Assembly (NCBI RefSeq): GCF_003391095.1
Contig: NZ_CP031447.1
Coordinates: 1,798,001-1,862,000, forward strand
DNA: 64,000 nucleotides
Origin: Austwickia chelonae
GTDB taxonomy: Bacteria > Actinomycetota > Actinomycetes > Actinomycetales > Dermatophilaceae
Direction: 5' to 3'
A program made the position numbers and the translations under genes. Within the stretch, counting starts at the first letter, position 1. Each line of letters opens with the position of its first letter. Shown in pieces: positions 23,201 to 34,090 of this stretch. The notes under the pieces are model-generated. The model worked only from the letters and a program-made list of their open reading frames with translations, had not been told where the DNA came from and did no database searches.

Positions 23201-25515
23201 GCTACACCGTCACCGACACCCACCTCACCGAAGACCCCGCCCACCACGACCTCCACCCCTGCCTCGCCGCACACCTCCACCTGTGGCGACTCCAGAACTT
23301 CACCCTCCGACGACTCCCCGCACCCCCCGACGTCCACCTCTTCGACGCCACCGCCAAAGACAACCCCCAAGACCACCGACTCATCGCTCTCGCCGACGTC
23401 CGCGACCTCACCCCCACCCACGACGCCCACGGCAACACCACCTACCCCCACCTCGGCCGCCTCGGAGCACAAGCCCTCGCCGCGATCCGCGCCGAACTAG
23501 CCACCTACCCCGCCAGACACCGCCCCCACGGCAACCTCCTCATGATGATGGTCCGCCCCCGCTGGGACATCCCCACCGACCAATGGACCACCCTCGCCAA
23601 CACCTACGCCACCCTCGCCCGCGGCGCCGAACTAGAAAAAGTCACCCTCCACGTCGACCTCCCCCACCAACCCGACACCACCATCACCGTCGAAGGCCTC
23701 GCCCCCGACTCATCACCCCGCATCCGACTCACCCACCACAACCCCGACCCCATCCCCACCCGCAGCACCTACGCCCAAAAAGTCCACACCGCAGCCCGCT
23801 TCGGATCCCCCTACCCCTACGAAATCATCCGCATGCTCACCCCCGACCCCCAAGACAGCTCAGCCTTCCCCACCGGAACCTTCACCGAGATGGACCTCGG
23901 CCCCCACGACGAACTCACCCCAACCCCCCGCGACCCCGGACACAACCAAGCCCACCTCGTCGTCGGAACCCTCACCAACATCACCGACACCCACCCCGAA
24001 GGCATGACCCGCGTCGCCATCCTCTCCGACCCCACCAACGGCCTGGGCAACCTCGCCGAACCCGAATGCCGACGCATCAACGCCGCCCTCGCCTACGCCA
24101 CCCAACACCACCTCCCCGTCGAGTGGTACGCCGTCTCCTCCGGCGCGCTCATCGCCATGGACTCCGGCACCGAAAACATGGACTGGATCAGCCTCACCCT
24201 CCGCCGAATCATCGAATTCACCCAATCCGGCGGAGAAATCAACATCATCGTCACCGGCATCAACGTCGGCGGACAGCCCTACTGGAACGCCGAAGCCACC
24301 ATGCTCATGCACACCCGCGGCATCCTCATCATGACCCCCGCCTCCCAAATGGTCCTCACCGGAAAACAAGCCCTCGAATACTCCGGAGCCATGTCAGCCG
24401 AAGACAACCACGGCATCGGCGGATACCACCGCATCATGGGACCCAACGGCCAAGCCCAATACTGGGCACCCACCTTCGCCGACGCCTGCCACATCCTCCT
24501 CCGCCACTACGACCACACCTACCTCACCCCAGGCGAACACTTCCCCCGCCGCCGACCCACCCAAGACCCCACCACCCGAGACATCCGCACATCCCCCCAC
24601 CACCTCCACAACTCCACCCTCAACACCATCGGCGACATCTTCGACCCCACCCACAACGCCGACCGAAAAACCCCCTTCGACATGCGCTCCGTCATGAAAG
24701 CCCTCAGCGACACCGACCACCAACCCCTCGAACGCTGGCGCGACTGGCACGGCGCAGACACCGTCATCACCTGGGACACCACCATCGGAGGCATCCCCGT
24801 CTGCCTCCTCGGACTCGAATCCCACCCCATCACCCGCACCGGATACATCCCCGCCGACGGACCCCCCTCCTGGACCGCAGGAACCCTCTTCCCCCAGGCC
24901 TCCCGCAAATGCGCCCGCACCATCAACGCCACCTCCGGAAACCGCCCCCTCGTCGTCCTCGCCAACCTCTCCGGATTCGACGGCTCACCCGAATCCATGC
25001 GCAACTGGCAACTCGAATACGGTGCCGAAATCGGCCGCGCCATCACCAACTTCCGCGGACCCATCATCTTCGTCGTCGTCTCCCGCTACCACGGAGGAGC
25101 CTTCGTCGTCTTCTCCAAACAACTCAACCCCTTCATGGAAATCGCCGCCATCACCGGCTCCTACGCCTCAGTCATCGGCGGAGCCCCCGCCGCCGCCACC
25201 GTCTTCGTCCGCGACGTCAAAAAACGCACCGAACAAGACCCCCGCGTCCTCAACGCCCGCCACACCGCCGACCAAGCCACCGGCCCCCACGCACACCAAG
25301 CCCGCCTCAACGCCCAACACATCACCGACACAGTGCGCTCGCAGCGGCTCCGTGAAGTCGCCGACGAATTCGACGCCGTGCACACCGTCGAGCGGGCGCT
25401 TCGGGTCGGATCGGTCGACCGGATCATCGCACCCCAGGAACTGCGCCCCTATGTCATCGACGCTCTCGAACGCGGGATGGCTGCCTACACGGTCCACCAC
25501 GAGAACCTGAGCTGA
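20284..25515 (+). CDS. Fused acyl-CoA carboxylase-like protein with degenerate biotin carboxylase, BCCP and carboxyltransferase
   Basis: 1743 residues. Residues 1-350 align in order with biotin carboxylase, but the piece between the equivalent of FIGPKAETIRLMGDK and RHVEIQVLAD is missing, so the glycine-rich ATP loop is gone. The metal Glu of TFEF and of FIEMN are replaced (TLRF, CHGID), and the RDCSMQRRHQK segment is scrambled. The biotin domain is intact: VESMKM with the biotinyl Lys near residue 532. A central region follows. Residues about 1160-1700 are a well-kept carboxyltransferase (EPECRRINAAL, GINVGGQPYWNAEA, GKQALEYSGAMSAED, PIIFVVVSRYHGG). The chain is unusually rich in His and Thr, with C-ending codons until about 25330. 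ATG 20284 is preferred over TTG 20251. Possible roles are transcarboxylase, decarboxylase, or carboxylase fed by an outside biotin carboxylase. Confidence 0.85.
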   Translation: MASTTQQHTYRIAILDGGDTAQRIIAAVDTLHRDHGTPSKSLAAHPEHEQSPWYTRDADATIPLPTRHSPQALAELLADHGTTHAWCPDPEDHYLAEALTTHGITPLSPPRTHLDALADPAWINTQLTGLDLAHHLPDQPQPGRVLETVLLRDHTGHVCILGPAEHLHHDGEHPTLSELPAMGLTDDTARLTHTAALRLAEALDLRGTLTLRFTLDPDQRLTCHGIDATGRPEHSLWNSATGTDLTALHLHTTLGGELPAHLSTHPHTVQLRLLTTPDSPPATVLAHTPATGLGIHHEPGPRPTDRIDPATDRTLSTITAWGHHRDHALHRAQNALDRTHISLTRGDTNRHDLRTALHTLHTPARHPETDSNSDLAALLIAATEFHTADLRRTCQEFRTGADRGRPTQPAPLPPITLTHHGHQYRLHVRHIAPRTFHIHDLTTHDGGRTTVVVDTIDEHHRRITHHGHTHRATTTVHDDHIRLDLDGHAHTLTRQDGILIRATAPALVTAILVDPGTQIHPGQPLAIVESMKMSTTIHSEFAGEVTTIDAHPHQQITTGSALMRIRPHGPIPPTPDTDPTHPRLHLTDTPTTHPLDRAHTYLLGYDLDTTPAQLLTEYQNNTTEPTTHTLTAEDTFLDLFADIASLHRPRTDHEPTDTTPLTQTDTQEYFTSYLTWLDTHQAGLPPRYRERLDRALTRYGTHTHDNRTTLENATLWLFRSFTRIPSTADLTRAILRRRLNHTRTQPHLADHHLKKRLEKLTHATDTRQPDIADLARDLLFHLYDEPLLHHAEQQATTHAHTHLAALADHHETDQHIDALVAHPYPLTQLLVDSWRQAAEQVVLGQPAPHIPATDPRPGILLTHLRRTHRTHTNATTSTTEGVLFARATHHHSDTTSHVLTAFTPHHHIHPTLTALNHHLDHHATPGEKTTIELVTWEDHPTPTALDLTRHHPHPTLHRLNITHLTDHTTHHHSYTVTDTHLTEDPAHHDLHPCLAAHLHLWRLQNFTLRRLPAPPDVHLFDATAKDNPQDHRLIALADVRDLTPTHDAHGNTTYPHLGRLGAQALAAIRAELATYPARHRPHGNLLMMMVRPRWDIPTDQWTTLANTYATLARGAELEKVTLHVDLPHQPDTTITVEGLAPDSSPRIRLTHHNPDPIPTRSTYAQKVHTAARFGSPYPYEIIRMLTPDPQDSSAFPTGTFTEMDLGPHDELTPTPRDPGHNQAHLVVGTLTNITDTHPEGMTRVAILSDPTNGLGNLAEPECRRINAALAYATQHHLPVEWYAVSSGALIAMDSGTENMDWISLTLRRIIEFTQSGGEINIIVTGINVGGQPYWNAEATMLMHTRGILIMTPASQMVLTGKQALEYSGAMSAEDNHGIGGYHRIMGPNGQAQYWAPTFADACHILLRHYDHTYLTPGEHFPRRRPTQDPTTRDIRTSPHHLHNSTLNTIGDIFDPTHNADRKTPFDMRSVMKALSDTDHQPLERWRDWHGADTVITWDTTIGGIPVCLLGLESHPITRTGYIPADGPPSWTAGTLFPQASRKCARTINATSGNRPLVVLANLSGFDGSPESMRNWQLEYGAEIGRAITNFRGPIIFVVVSRYHGGAFVVFSKQLNPFMEIAAITGSYASVIGGAPAAATVFVRDVKKRTEQDPRVLNARHTADQATGPHAHQARLNAQHITDTVRSQRLREVADEFDAVHTVERALRVGSVDRIIAPQELRPYVIDALERGMAAYTVHHENLS

Positions 25516-25537
25516 TCCGCACGATTCCCACCGAACG

Positions 25538-25576
25538 TTGGGTGGTCCCGACGGTCATGTCGCCGGGACCACCCAA
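25538..25576 (+). terminator. Stem-loop after carboxylase gene
   Basis: Perfect 13-base arms at 25538-25550 and 25564-25576 around a 13-base loop, 22 bases after the stop, followed by the T-rich GGCTTCTTCTCC. It also lies at the 3' end of the convergent ABC permease gene, so it may serve both directions. Confidence 0.8.
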
Positions 25577-25599
25577 GGCTTCTTCTCCGACAGCAACCC

Positions 25600-26406
25600 T
25601 CAGTCTGACCAGCGGAAGAAACGAACTGTCGCCGCGGTGAATCCGACACCCCAGACCGTCAGGACCAACAACGGAAGGACAGCCACCGAACCTTGAGCAG
25701 CCGTTCGTAATCCCTCACTCAGAGCGCCGGGCGGCAGCAAAGGGACCATGGATGCCCACCACTGCGGGTAGCCCTGAGCAGGAAGGAGTACCGCGCCACC
25801 GAAAGCCATCACCACCCACAGCAGATTCGCCAAAGCGAGCACCGCTTCGGCGCGCAGCGTTCCGGCCAGTAGCAGCGCCATTGCCACGAATGTCGTCGTC
25901 CCCATCAGCCAGAACACCCCGAATCCAGGGAGCAGTGGCCACGAAGGACGCCACCCCAGGAGGACACCGACCGCCGCCAGCACAGCGAACTGCACCACCT
26001 GGATGAACAACACTGCCAAGACGCGCCCGTACAAAAACCCGTCTCGGCCCAGGGGAGTGGTCCCCATCAGCCGTAACACCCCGTACCGCCGGTCGAACCC
26101 GGTCCCGATGGCCTGGCCGGTGAACGCCGAGGAGAGCAAAGCCAGAGCCAGCACACCCGGCATCACGACATCGATCCGCGGCCCACCCCCCAGATCCGGA
26201 TAAGGAGAGAACGCCAAACCCACCAAAGCCAGCACCGGCAAGACGACGGAGACCAGAAGCTGCTCACCGTTACCCAGAATGGTGACCATGTCGAACCGGG
26301 CCTGAGCCAGAACCCGTCGTAACGGCGCCGCCGCACCACCACTCACACCGGACGACCTACGGCCACTCTGCACAGGCGCACCCTCTCCGCTCGCCGTACC
26401 GTTCAT
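25600..26406 (-). CDS. ABC-2 type transporter permease
   Basis: 268 residues, six predicted membrane helices after a Gly/Ser-rich cytoplasmic start of about 35 residues. The conserved FDRRYGVLRLMGTTPLGR loop between helices 2 and 3 is typical of the exporter permeases found beside sufR (Rv1457c type). Its start overlaps the ATPase stop by four bases. Substrate unknown; older annotations say antibiotic transport without proof. The conserved position next to heme A synthase and the suf genes hints at a link to heme or cytochrome oxidase assembly, but that is inference. Confidence 0.85.
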   Translation of the reverse strand: MNGTASGEGAPVQSGRRSSGVSGGAAAPLRRVLAQARFDMVTILGNGEQLLVSVVLPVLALVGLAFSPYPDLGGGPRIDVVMPGVLALALLSSAFTGQAIGTGFDRRYGVLRLMGTTPLGRDGFLYGRVLAVLFIQVVQFAVLAAVGVLLGWRPSWPLLPGFGVFWLMGTTTFVAMALLLAGTLRAEAVLALANLLWVVMAFGGAVLLPAQGYPQWWASMVPLLPPGALSEGLRTAAQGSVAVLPLLVLTVWGVGFTAATVRFFRWSD

Positions 26407-27110
26407 CGCCGTGTCCTTCCCGTGAACGTGAAATATGCCTCGGAGAGAGCGCCGCCCCCACAGATCTCCGACAGCGCACCCTGCGCCACCGCACGTCCAC
26501 CATTAACGATCACCACCTGGTCGGCCAGTTCCTCGGCCTCCTCGAAGGAATGGGTGGTCAACACCACACACGCCCCTCGATCACGATGCTCCCGCACGAT
26601 GTCGTAGACATCCAACCGAGCATGCGGGTCAAGCCCGGAGGTCGGCTCGTCGAGAAAAACCACATCCGGCGAACCGATCAACGCCGCAGCGAAAGCCACC
26701 CGCCGACGCTGCCCACCGGACAACCGACGGACAACAGTCCGGGCATAACCGTCGATCCCCAGCCGCCGCACCACACCATCGACATCAACAGGCTGCTCGT
26801 AGAACTGAGCCAGATGCTCCAAGACCGCTACCGGACGAGCCCCATTCGGCAACCCCCCGTCCTGAAGCATCACCCCGACACGGGCTCGATGAGAAGCAGA
26901 CGCCCGCCACGGATCACTACCCAACACCTCAACCCGTCCACCATCCGGACGAATCAGCCCCTCCAAGCACTCCATCGTGGTGGTCTTCCCTGCACCATTC
27001 GACCCCAGCACCACGGCCACCTCACCGGGACGCGCAGACCAACTCATCTTCTCCACAGCGACAGTGGATCCAAAACGCTTGCAGAGATTTTCGACGATCA
27101 CAACGGGCAC
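26403..27110 (-). CDS. ABC transporter ATP-binding protein
   Basis: ATPase partner of the permease just downstream. 235 residues from GTG 27110, which gives MPVVIVENLCKRFG; an upstream in-frame ATG at 27164 would add 18 residues unlike the family. Walker A GSNGAGKTT, Q-loop MLQDGGLP, signature LSGGQRRRVAFA, Walker B VVFLDEPTSGLDP, and H-loop LTTHSFEEAE are all intact. Divergent from sufR across 142 bases. Confidence 0.92.
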   Translation of the reverse strand: MPVVIVENLCKRFGSTVAVEKMSWSARPGEVAVVLGSNGAGKTTTMECLEGLIRPDGGRVEVLGSDPWRASASHRARVGVMLQDGGLPNGARPVAVLEHLAQFYEQPVDVDGVVRRLGIDGYARTVVRRLSGGQRRRVAFAAALIGSPDVVFLDEPTSGLDPHARLDVYDIVREHRDRGACVVLTTHSFEEAEELADQVVIVNGGRAVAQGALSEICGGGALSEAYFTFTGRTRR

Positions 27111-27234
27111 GCCCCGAAGTCTAGGCGGCAGAACACCCCAGCAGGCGCGCCTCGACCAGGGCAACTACGGAGAGAAACGGTCCGTCCACACCGACACCAC
27201 CCCTTCCAGACAGGGTGACGAAGCACCCAAATAA

Positions 27235-27253
27235 TTAGGTAAGGTTTGTGTTG
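27235..27253. promoter_or_regulatory. Possible iron-regulator half-box before sufR
   Basis: TTAGGTAAGG at 27235-27244 matches nine of ten bases of the left half of the IdeR/DtxR box; the right half does not match. It overlaps the most promoter-like AT stretch in front of the suf operon. SufR itself may also bind here. Weak evidence. Confidence 0.25.
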
Positions 27254-28035
27254 TGTTTTTCGCCCCGCTCCACGGTCAAGACGCCACACGCGTCCGACAC
27301 CAGGACGCACGCACCCGAGAGAAGGTCCTGCGTGCAGTAGTGGAATACGGCCCCGTCACCGCCGGAACCCTCGCCGAAGAACTCGGACTCACCCCCGCCG
27401 GCGTCCGCCGACATCTCGACACCCTCGAAGACGCCGGACAAATCCGACTAGCACCCACACCCGAAACCCGACGCGGACCAGGACGCCCCGCCCGCACCTA
27501 CGTCGCCGGCGACGTCAGCCAAGCCGGACTCACCACCGAGTACGACAACGTCGCCACCCAGGCACTCCGCTTCCTCGCCGAACAAGCAGGCCCCCAAGCC
27601 ATCACCCTCTTCGCCCGCCGCCGCGTCGCCAACCTCGAAGAACGCTACGGACCCACCGTCGCCGCCGCAGGACCCGACATCGCCCGCCGCACCGAAGCGC
27701 TCGCCGCCGCATTGTCCGCCGACGGTTTCGCCGCCACCGCCCGACCCATCGGCCACCCCACCGGAAACACCTGCCCAGCCACCGGAGCACTCGGCCTCCA
27801 ACTCTGCCAAGGGCATTGCCCCGTACAACATGTCGCCGCCGAATTCCCCCAATTCTGCGAAGCCGAAACCGAAGCCTTCGCCCGCCTCCTGGGCGTCCAC
27901 GTCCAACGCCTGGCCACCCTGGCCTGCGGAGGACACGCCTGCACGACGTACATTCCGGCAGGCACCCCCGAAACGACCGCCGCCCACCAACCCCGCCAGA
28001 GTGGCGACGAAGAGACCGAGAGGAGCGAAGGATGA
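27253..28035 (+). CDS. sufR: Iron-sulfur sensing repressor SufR
   Basis: ArsR/DeoR-like winged-helix regulator that represses the suf operon when it carries its Fe-S cluster. 260 residues. HTH at about 22-72 ([21 protein letters not shown]), then a C-terminal sensor with the Cys set LCQGHC, a Cys in FPQFCEAE and LACGGHAC near residue 230. GTG start at 27253 soon after an AT-rich promoter-like stretch, so the leader is short. It overlaps sufB by four bases, so regulator and targets share one message, and it is divergent from the ABC exporter. Confidence 0.94.
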   Translation: MFFAPLHGQDATRVRHQDARTREKVLRAVVEYGPVTAGTLAEELGLTPAGVRRHLDTLEDAGQIRLAPTPETRRGPGRPARTYVAGDVSQAGLTTEYDNVATQALRFLAEQAGPQAITLFARRRVANLEERYGPTVAAAGPDIARRTEALAAALSADGFAATARPIGHPTGNTCPATGALGLQLCQGHCPVQHVAAEFPQFCEAETEAFARLLGVHVQRLATLACGGHACTTYIPAGTPETTAAHQPRQSGDEETERSEG

Positions 28036-29447
28036 GCATCGACGAGCTCAACCCGGGCTTGAAAGACTTAGGCCGCTACGAATACGGCTGGAGCGACAGC
28101 GATATCGCTGGCGCATCCGCTCGCCGAGGCCTGAACAACGACGTCGTCACCGACATCTCCCGCCGCAAGAACGAACCGGAATGGATGACCAAACTCCGCC
28201 TCAAATCACTGCGGCTCTTCGACAAGAAACCCATGCCCAACTGGGGCAGCGACCTCTCCGGCATCGACTTCCAAAACATCAAGTACTTCGTGAAGTCCAC
28301 CGAGAAACAAGCCACCACCTGGGAAGAACTCCCCGAAGACATCAAAGCGACCTACGACAAACTAGGCATCCCCGAAGCCGAGAAACAACGACTGATCGCC
28401 GGAGTCGCCGCCCAATACGAATCCGAAGTCGTCTACCACCAGATCCGAGAGGACCTGGAGGAGAAAGGCGTCATTTTCGTCGACACCGACACCGGACTCC
28501 GCGAACACGCAGAACTCTTCAAAGAATACTTCGGCACCGTCATCCCCCCCGGCGACAACAAATTCGCCGCCCTCAACACCGCAGTCTGGTCCGGCGGCTC
28601 CTTCATCTACGTCCCCCCAGGCATCCACGTCGACATCCCCCTCCAGGCCTACTTCCGGATCAACACCGAGAACATGGGCCAGTTCGAGCGGACGCTGATC
28701 ATCGCCGACGAAGACTCCTACGTGCACTACGTCGAGGGCTGCACCGCCCCGATCTACAAGTCCGACTCCCTGCACTCGGCCGTCGTCGAAATCATCGTGA
28801 AGAAGGGCGCCCGCGTCCGCTACACCACCATCCAGAACTGGTCGAACAACGTCTTCAACCTGGTCACCAAACGTGCCACCTGCGAAGCCGGCGCCACCAT
28901 GGAATGGATCGACGGCAACATCGGCTCCAAAGTCACCATGAAATACCCCGCCGTCTTCCTCATGGGCGAACACGCCAAAGGCGAAACCCTCTCCATCGCC
29001 TTCGCCGGCGAAGACCAGCACCAGGACGCCGGCGCCAAAATGGTCCACGCCGCCCCCCACACCTCCAGCTCCATCGTCTCCAAATCAGTAGCCCGAGGCG
29101 GCGGACGCACCAGCTACCGAGGACTCATCCAGATCCTCGACGGCGCCGAAGGCTCCAAGAGCACAGTCCGCTGCGATGCACTCCTCGTCGACAACATCAG
29201 CCGCTCCGACACCTACCCCTACGTCGACGTCCGCGAAGACGACGTCCAAATGGGACACGAAGCCACCGTCTCCAAAGTCAGCGACGACCAACTCTTCTAC
29301 CTCATGTCCCGCGGCATGTCAGAAGAAGAAGCCATGGCCATGATCGTGCGCGGCTTCGTCGAACCCATCGCACGCGAACTACCCATGGAATACGCGCTCG
29401 AACTGAACCGCCTCATCGAGCTGCAGATGGAAGGAGCCGTCGGCTGA
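28032..29447 (+). CDS. sufB: Fe-S cluster assembly scaffold SufB
   Basis: Scaffold subunit of SufBCD, where the nascent cluster is built. 471 residues from ATG 28032, which overlaps the sufR stop; the frame stays open further upstream but only as an antisense-like extension of sufR. Family blocks [30 protein letters not shown] and [14 protein letters not shown] are present, and the cluster/persulfide Cys is in [12 protein letters not shown] near residue 380. No intein interrupts it, unlike the M. tuberculosis gene. Stop and next start overlap by one base. Confidence 0.97.
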   Translation: MSIDELNPGLKDLGRYEYGWSDSDIAGASARRGLNNDVVTDISRRKNEPEWMTKLRLKSLRLFDKKPMPNWGSDLSGIDFQNIKYFVKSTEKQATTWEELPEDIKATYDKLGIPEAEKQRLIAGVAAQYESEVVYHQIREDLEEKGVIFVDTDTGLREHAELFKEYFGTVIPPGDNKFAALNTAVWSGGSFIYVPPGIHVDIPLQAYFRINTENMGQFERTLIIADEDSYVHYVEGCTAPIYKSDSLHSAVVEIIVKKGARVRYTTIQNWSNNVFNLVTKRATCEAGATMEWIDGNIGSKVTMKYPAVFLMGEHAKGETLSIAFAGEDQHQDAGAKMVHAAPHTSSSIVSKSVARGGGRTSYRGLIQILDGAEGSKSTVRCDALLVDNISRSDTYPYVDVREDDVQMGHEATVSKVSDDQLFYLMSRGMSEEEAMAMIVRGFVEPIARELPMEYALELNRLIELQMEGAVG

Positions 29448-30637
29448 TGCCGATCGAGACCACGACCGAAACCACGACGAACACCCCGAACGTCGTCACC
29501 GCCTCCAACGGGCACACCATCCCCGAACAATCCCGAGCAGACCGACGCACCTCCTACGCCCCCGAAGACTTCGCCGTACCCCACGGACGCGAAGAGGAAT
29601 GGCGATTCACCCCCCTCGACCGACTCCGCGGACTCCTCACCACCACACCGACCCCCCACCACGACCACACCGCCAACGGCGACCACCACGTACGCCACGA
29701 CATCGTCACCCGTGAAGACGCCCGAGCACGCGCCGCCGCCGGACTCCCCGCAGACCGCGCCGCCGCACTCGCCGAGGATGCCTGCACGCAGGTCGCGCTG
29801 CTGACCATTCCCGCAGAAACCGAACTGGCCGAGCCTTTCTACCTACGCCATGAAGGACCCGGAGTTGAGGGGCCCGTCGCCGGGCACACCGTCATCCACG
29901 CCGAACGCTTCAGCACCGGCACCATCGTCCTCCAGTTCACCGGGTCGGCCGCACTCACCGACCGAGTCGAAATCGTCGCCGAGGACGGTGCCCAGCTGAC
30001 CGTCGTCACCATCCACGAATGGGACGACACCAGCGTCCACCTGAGTGAACACGACGTCCTCCTCGGCCGCGACGCCACGGTCAAGCACATCACCGCCACT
30101 CTCGGAGGACACCTCGTCCGCCAATGCACCAATGCCCGGTACACCGGTCCCGGGGGCACCTTCGAAGGGCTCGGCGTCTACTTCGCCGACGACGGACAGC
30201 ACATCGAACACCGACTCTTCGTCGACCACTCCGTGCCCCGATGCACCAGCAATGTCGTCTACAAAGGCGCGCTCCAAGGAGACACCGCCCACACCGTATG
30301 GGTCGGCGACGTCCTCATCCGGGCCGCAGCCGAAGACACCGATACCTACGAACTCAACCGCAACCTCGTCCTCACCGACGGTGCACGCGCTGATTCGGTG
30401 CCCAACCTGGAGATCGAGACCGGCGAGATCGTCGGTGCCGGGCATGCCAGCGCCACAGGTCGTTTCGACGACGAACAACTCTTCTACCTGATGGCCCGCG
30501 GCATCCCCGAGGCAGAAGCCCGCAAACTCGTCGTCCGGGCCTTCTTCGGTGAGATCGTGCAGAAGATCGGCGTCCCGGAGATCAGCGAACATCTGATGTC
30601 CGCCGTCGACGACGAGCTCGCCAAGGCCGGATCATGA
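29447..30637 (+). CDS. sufD: Fe-S cluster assembly protein SufD
   Basis: Partner of SufB in the scaffold. 396 residues from ATG 29447, overlapping the sufB stop by one base. The right-handed beta-helix core ends in GAGHASATGRFDDEQLFYLMARGIPEAEA, which carries the conserved His needed for cluster formation with SufB. The first 25 residues are Thr-rich and poorly conserved. Codon use shifts from C-rich to balanced around 29750. Confidence 0.95.
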   Translation: MPIETTTETTTNTPNVVTASNGHTIPEQSRADRRTSYAPEDFAVPHGREEEWRFTPLDRLRGLLTTTPTPHHDHTANGDHHVRHDIVTREDARARAAAGLPADRAAALAEDACTQVALLTIPAETELAEPFYLRHEGPGVEGPVAGHTVIHAERFSTGTIVLQFTGSAALTDRVEIVAEDGAQLTVVTIHEWDDTSVHLSEHDVLLGRDATVKHITATLGGHLVRQCTNARYTGPGGTFEGLGVYFADDGQHIEHRLFVDHSVPRCTSNVVYKGALQGDTAHTVWVGDVLIRAAAEDTDTYELNRNLVLTDGARADSVPNLEIETGEIVGAGHASATGRFDDEQLFYLMARGIPEAEARKLVVRAFFGEIVQKIGVPEISEHLMSAVDDELAKAGS

Positions 30638-30966
30638 GTTTCCAGCGTGCCTGTAGCGTCGACGACATCCCGGACACCGGTGCGTTCAAGGTCGACATCG
30701 ACGGTGCCCGGAGCGCCATCGCCATCGTCCGTGACGAAGAAGGAACCATTCACGCCGTCGAGGACGAATGCAGCCACGGCAGTGTGAGTCTCTCCGAAGG
30801 AGAGGTCGACGGCAGTTGCATCGAATGCTGGCTGCACGGCTCCGCCTTCGACCTGAGAACCGGGGAACCGCAAAGCCCGCCAGCTACTGCGGCCATCCTC
30901 GTCTACCCCGTGCGTCTGGAAGGCGATGACATCTTCGTCGACGTCTCCGCACCCACCAATGCCTGA
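30634..30966 (+). CDS. Rieske-type ferredoxin of the suf operon
   Basis: 110-residue soluble Rieske [2Fe-2S] protein of the non-heme dioxygenase ferredoxin type. Ligands C-S-H in DECSHGSVSL (about residue 46) and C-W-L-H in IECWLHGSAFDL (about 65). The start overlaps the sufD stop. A Rieske gene at this place is common in Micrococcales suf operons and probably supplies electrons for cluster assembly or maturation; direct proof is lacking. It is a second Rieske protein next to the exported one at 2271. Confidence 0.9.
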   Translation: MSFQRACSVDDIPDTGAFKVDIDGARSAIAIVRDEEGTIHAVEDECSHGSVSLSEGEVDGSCIECWLHGSAFDLRTGEPQSPPATAAILVYPVRLEGDDIFVDVSAPTNA

Positions 30967-31000
30967 GCGGTCCCACCCCGCAGCCTGACCACAAGGAGTA

Positions 31001-33122
<2,122 letters not shown>

Positions 33123-33123
<1 letters not shown>

Positions 33124-33599
33124 TGGATCTCTATCAGGAATTGATCCTCGACCACAGCAAGCACCCTCAGCATGCAGGCCTTCGTGAGCCGTTCGGCGCA
33201 GAGGTGCATCACGTCAACACGACTTGCGGCGACGAGATCACTCTCCGGGTTGACCTGGACGATCCGGCCAAGGGCGCGGATGCGGTCGTGCAGGACATCA
33301 GTTATGACGCTCTGGGGTGTTCGATCTCGACCGCTTCGGTCTCGATCCTCGCCCAGGAATGTCGGGGTCATACTTTGGCCGAGGCCATGGAGACCTATTC
33401 AGCCATGCGTACCATGCTCACCTCGCGTGGTCAGGACGGCGGCGACGAGGAGATCATCGGTGATGGTGTCGCCCTGGCCGGAGTAGCGCAGTACCCGGCA
33501 CGGGTGAAATGCGCCTTGCTCGGTTGGAGCGCACTGACCGATGCCCTTGCCCGCGCCGGAGCCGACCTGACGACCTTCACCTCGGAGGAAGACCGATGA
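33123..33599 (+). CDS. sufU: Zn-dependent sulfurtransferase SufU
   Basis: Accepts persulfide sulfur from SufS. 158 residues from ATG 33123, which overlaps the sufS stop; the frame is open further upstream inside sufS but that is a shadow. Zn ligands: Cys in NTTCGDEI, Cys in ALGCSIS and Cys in RVKCALLGW, with Asp in CGDE. The SufU-type insertion before the last Cys is present. Confidence 0.95.
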
Positions 33600-33964
33600 C
33601 CGAACCCACTCAGAGCTCGTCCCCGGAGGCCCCTCAGGGAGCTGCCTCTTCGATGCCGACCAATGTCGCTGACATCGAGGAGGCCTTGCGTGATGTCGTC
33701 GACCCGGAGCTGGGTATCAACGTGGTCGATCTGGGGCTCATCTACGGTGTTCACCTCGACGGTGGAACACATGCCGTGATCGACATGACCTTGACCTCCG
33801 CTGCCTGCCCGCTGACCGATGTCATCGAGGATCAGACTGCGCAGGCTTTGGAGGGTCTCGTCGAGAGTCATCGCATCAACTGGGTGTGGATGCCTCCGTG
33901 GGGGCCGGACAAGATCACCCCGGACGGCCGTGAGCAGTTGCGAGCTCTCGGGTTCAACGTCTGA
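33596..33964 (+). CDS. sufT: MIP18/DUF59 family Fe-S assembly factor (SufT-like)
   Basis: Helps deliver Fe-S clusters to target proteins. 122 residues from ATG 33596, overlapping the sufU stop by four bases. The domain starts at DVVDPELGINVVDLGLIY and holds the reactive-Cys motif LTSAACPLTD; WMPPWGPDKIT is near the end. Last gene of the suf operon, followed by a large imperfect hairpin. Confidence 0.92.
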   Translation: MTEPTQSSSPEAPQGAASSMPTNVADIEEALRDVVDPELGINVVDLGLIYGVHLDGGTHAVIDMTLTSAACPLTDVIEDQTAQALEGLVESHRINWVWMPPWGPDKITPDGREQLRALGFNV

Positions 33965-34020
33965 GCTCTGCGAAGATCATGCAGGGCACCCTCACTGTTG
34001 GCTGAGAGGCCCCGAAGCGT

Positions 34021-34074
34021 AAGGTCGGCTAGCGTCGATCCAGGACACTGTCTTGGATCGATCGGGCCGACCTT
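34021..34074 (+). terminator. Imperfect long hairpin after the suf operon
   Basis: Outer arms AAGGTCGGC at 34021-34029 and GCCGACCTT at 34066-34074 pair perfectly. Inside, after a loop, GATCCA pairs with TGGATC and GACA with TGTC. It begins 57 bases after the sufT stop and ends just before the ribosome site of the next gene, so it is a terminator or a leader structure. Confidence 0.55.
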
Positions 34075-34090
34075 TGAGGAGCGATGACCT

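Noticed and set aside
23283-25355. 690-codon plus-strand frame of Arg/Pro/His
   Set aside because: Out-of-frame reading of the C-rich carboxylase gene.
20284-25515. Reading the His/Thr-rich stretches as a metal-binding repeat protein
   Set aside because: No regular repeat period; the enrichment follows CAC and ACC codon bias and the domain order is that of a carboxylase.
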